DNA from: Candidatus Methylomirabilota bacterium
GTDB taxonomy: Bacteria > Methylomirabilota > Methylomirabilia > Rokubacteriales > CSP1-6
Length of the DNA stretch: 64,000 nucleotides
NCBI GenBank assembly: GCA_036002485.1
Contig: DASYTI010000001.1
Coordinates: 1 to 64,000, forward strand
Direction: 5' to 3'
The translations under genes were made by a program, and so were the position numbers. The notes beneath the pieces were generated by a model. It was given only the letters and a program-made list of their open reading frames with translations, made no database searches and was not told the DNA's origin. Shown here one piece after another: positions 62,030 to 64,000 of this stretch (position 1 is its first letter; the number at the start of each line of letters is the position of its first letter).

Positions 62030-63100
62030 TCAGCGCGCGTCGCGCGCGCTCGGCGCCAGGGCCGCGCGCACGCGAGGCAGCACCTCGCGAGCCACCCGCG
62101 CGGTGTAGCCGCGCTCGGGATCTTGCGGCACCGGCGGGTCGGGGATGGGGTGCAGCACCACGTAGTCGAACTCCACCTGCGCTTCGCGAAGCACCTCCAC
62201 GAGCTGATCCGCCACCTCGATCGGCCCGCCGCGCAGGCTGAAGGCGTCGGCGGCGCTCGTCTGCAAGAAATCGACGACGCGCCCGCTCGCCTCGAGATCC
62301 GCCGCGTGATGGAAATCCGGCCAGACCTTGTGCTGATGCTTCAAGGTCTCGGGCTCCGGCCCCGACCACGTGAGCCCGGGCGGGTCGAAGAGCCGGGGCG
62401 AGTACTCGTAGTAGCCGGCCGCCATGGACTTGGCCATGGTCACGGCGCGGCTCGGCTCATCGAGGAGCACGGTGTGAAAGATGGCGGCCAGCCCGACGCG
62501 GGCCGGATCGCGACCGGCTTCCGCCGCGCCCGCCCGGATGGCGTCGACGGCCGCGCGGATGTTCGCCGGGTGAGTCCCCACACGGATGAACACGCCGTCG
62601 GCCACCCGGCCCGCCATGCGCAGGGTGCGCGGGCCACCCGCGGCGATCCAGATGGGCACCGGCCGATGATGCGGGAGCCGCGCGGGCCGGTCGGCGCCGA
62701 CCTCGACCGACTCGCCGTCCAGCAATGCGCGCATGAGGCGCGTGCTCTCCTCCAGATCCTTGACGCGGGCGGGCTTGAGCCCCGCCAGCCTCACGGCCGT
62801 GTCGCCCACGCCCCAGCCGAGGAGAACCCGGCCGGGCGCCAACTCGTCGATGGTGGCGATCGAGGACGCGGTCACCGACGGGTGCCGGTTCACGGGATTG
62901 GCGAGGAGCGGACCCAGCATGATCGTCGTCGTCGCCCGCGCGGCCGCGGCGAGGAGCACGTAGGTGTCGCGCCGGCGGAGCTGGGAGTCGGGCTGGAACG
63001 CCGCGTCCCACCCGAGCATCTCCGCGCGCCGGACATCCGCGGCCAGCGTGTCCACGGAGCGGGAGTCGAAGCGGTTCAGCCCGAAGCGGGGAACCTTCAT
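62030..63100 (-). CDS. LLM-class flavin-dependent oxidoreductase (F420 or FMN)
   Basis: A 356-residue luciferase-like (beta/alpha)8 protein: LGWDAAFQPDSQLRRRD, GPLLANPVNRHPSVTASSIA, GRVLLGWGVGDTAVRLAGL and VPIWIAAGGPRTLRMAGRVADG. The last two segments are typical of F420-dependent methylene-H4MPT-reductase-like members, so F420 is likely but not certain. ATG 63100 overlaps the SDR stop as ATGA. Confidence 0.88.
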   Translation of the reverse strand: MKVPRFGLNRFDSRSVDTLAADVRRAEMLGWDAAFQPDSQLRRRDTYVLLAAAARATTTIMLGPLLANPVNRHPSVTASSIATIDELAPGRVLLGWGVGDTAVRLAGLKPARVKDLEESTRLMRALLDGESVEVGADRPARLPHHRPVPIWIAAGGPRTLRMAGRVADGVFIRVGTHPANIRAAVDAIRAGAAEAGRDPARVGLAAIFHTVLLDEPSRAVTMAKSMAAGYYEYSPRLFDPPGLTWSGPEPETLKHQHKVWPDFHHAADLEASGRVVDFLQTSAADAFSLRGGPIEVADQLVEVLREAQVEFDYVVLHPIPDPPVPQDPERGYTARVAREVLPRVRAALAPSARDAR

Positions 63101-63912
63101 GCCTGGCTCTCCCGCGCGGGCCCGACCAGCGTGGCGCCGCCGTCCACGACCAGGGTATGGCCCGTGATGTAGCTCGCGTAGTCCGAGAGGAGAAAGCGCA
63201 CGGCGTGGCCGATGTTCCAGCCGGTCCCCTCGATGCCCAGGACGGAGGCGCGGCGGCGCTGGTCGCGGGCGGCCGGGGTCATGCCCCGCTCGTAGACCAT
63301 CGGCGTGTAGACCGGTCCCGGGGCCACGCAGTTCACGCGGATGCCGTCCTTGCCGTGATCGACGGCCATGGCGCGCGTGAGCGCGATCACCGCGCCCTTG
63401 GACACGGTGTAGACCGTGAGTCCCCGCGGCCGCAGCGCCGAGATCGACGACACGTTGACGATGGCTCCGCCGCCCCCACGGATCATGGCAGGGATGGCGT
63501 GCTTGGCGGCCAGGAACATGGTCTCGACGTTGACCTGCATGACACGGCGCCAGTTCTCCTGGGTCTCGTCGAGGACGGATCCCCGGCTGCCGATCCCGAC
63601 ATTGTTGTCGAGGAAGTCGAGGCGCCCGAAGCGATCGAGCGCGGTCTTGACCATGCCCGCGCAGTCCTCGGCGCGGGTGACATCCGCCTGGAAGGCGACG
63701 CCCTCGCCCCCCTGCTCCTTGATCATGGCAGCCGTCTGCTCGGCAAGCTCGATCTCGCGATCCACCACGATGACCCGCGCGCCCGCCTTAGCCAGCAGGA
63801 TGGCAGCGGCGCGGCCATTACCGATACCCGTCCGCGCCGCTCCCGCGCCCGTCACGATGGCGACTTTCCCGCTCAGTCCCCAGTCATCCGGCACATCGAA
63901 GCTCGAGGCCAT
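63097..63912 (-). CDS. Short-chain dehydrogenase/reductase
   Basis: A 271-residue classical SDR: cofactor loop VTGAGAARTGIGNGRAAAIL, DNNVGIGSRG, catalytic Ser in NVSSISALRP and Tyr-X3-Lys in YTVSKGAVIA, then CVAPGPVYTPM. The Asp-rich IVVDREIELAE after strand 2 suggests NAD(H). First of an SDR-LLM-CoA-transferase operon, presumably catabolic. The last 88 bp of the window (63913-64000) show no feature I can support. Confidence 0.9.
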   Translation of the reverse strand: MASSFDVPDDWGLSGKVAIVTGAGAARTGIGNGRAAAILLAKAGARVIVVDREIELAEQTAAMIKEQGGEGVAFQADVTRAEDCAGMVKTALDRFGRLDFLDNNVGIGSRGSVLDETQENWRRVMQVNVETMFLAAKHAIPAMIRGGGGAIVNVSSISALRPRGLTVYTVSKGAVIALTRAMAVDHGKDGIRVNCVAPGPVYTPMVYERGMTPAARDQRRRASVLGIEGTGWNIGHAVRFLLSDYASYITGHTLVVDGGATLVGPARESQA

Positions 63913-64000
63913 GGACTCCCTCGCGACTATCTAGAAGTTTCGGCGGTTCGAGTAGCTCTACGACCTGGGTCTCATCTCCGAGGCTCAGGCGGGCCAGGCG

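Overview
The window is a GC-rich bacterial chromosome segment. Nearly everything up to about 45.1 kb is co-directional on the minus strand and packed with 1-4 nt start/stop overlaps. Gene content fits an uncultivated soil or subsurface bacterium of the Candidatus Rokubacteria / Methylomirabilota kind: divergent Proteobacteria-like housekeeping genes, an Mla-type lipid transport set (so a diderm envelope), split atp and nuo operons, TRAP and Ugp transporters, and a CaiB / luciferase-like oxidoreductase / SDR set. That placement is inference from content and style; no rRNA gene is present to confirm it.

Layout, read in the direction of minus-strand transcription from high to low coordinates. 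(i) 64.0-57 kb: SDR, LLM flavin oxidoreductase and CoA-transferase (minus); a 560-bp non-coding block bounded by inverted repeats; plus-strand gamma-carbonic anhydrase and monofunctional transglycosylase; then a minus-strand type III polyketide synthase, methyltransferase and FAD oxidoreductase operon. (ii) 55.5-47 kb: IclR regulator and TRAP DctQM, then a CHASE2-adenylate cyclase, a FecR/TPR protein and a secreted EF-hand caspase, with a convergent plus-strand M23 peptidase. (iii) 45.6-40.2 kb: a small membrane protein and nuoLMN with a clear promoter. (iv) 40-28 kb: a glycerol-3-phosphate locus (HAD phosphatase, glpD, ugpB-ugpA-ugpE, glycerophosphodiesterase, glpK) running into a second ABC importer. 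(v) 27.8-26.1 kb: atpZ-atpI-atpB-atpE, then rex. (vi) 25.2-15.6 kb: mfd, SurA-like lipoprotein, rho, rpmE, prfA, prmC, murA. (vii) 15.6-10 kb: hisG, hisD, hisB, hisH, hisA, hisF, hisIE. (viii) 10-0.7 kb: lipoprotein, mlaE-mlaF-mlaD, radA, PIN-TRAM protein, ispD, ispF, cysS, rlmB. (ix) 0.7-0 kb: tRNA-Thr, Tyr, Gly, Thr and the start of tuf.

The most unusual feature is a dispersed family of short modular repeats in at least nine junctions, with a tenth degenerate copy. Its core is a small GC-rich hairpin whose two stem sides change together from copy to copy between constant flanks. Units can be nested inside one another (40.0 and 55.6 kb). Some units have run into genes: an insert in the signal-peptide region of the caspase, a 54-residue tail on the methyltransferase, and the apparent start of hisD. 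Other points of interest are a 15-bp tandem expansion directly after the second catalytic aspartate of HisF, the caspase/cyclase/FecR signalling set, the type III PKS operon, a ugp operon without its own ATPase gene, and a 23-bp repeat that supplies the stop codon of two unrelated genes.
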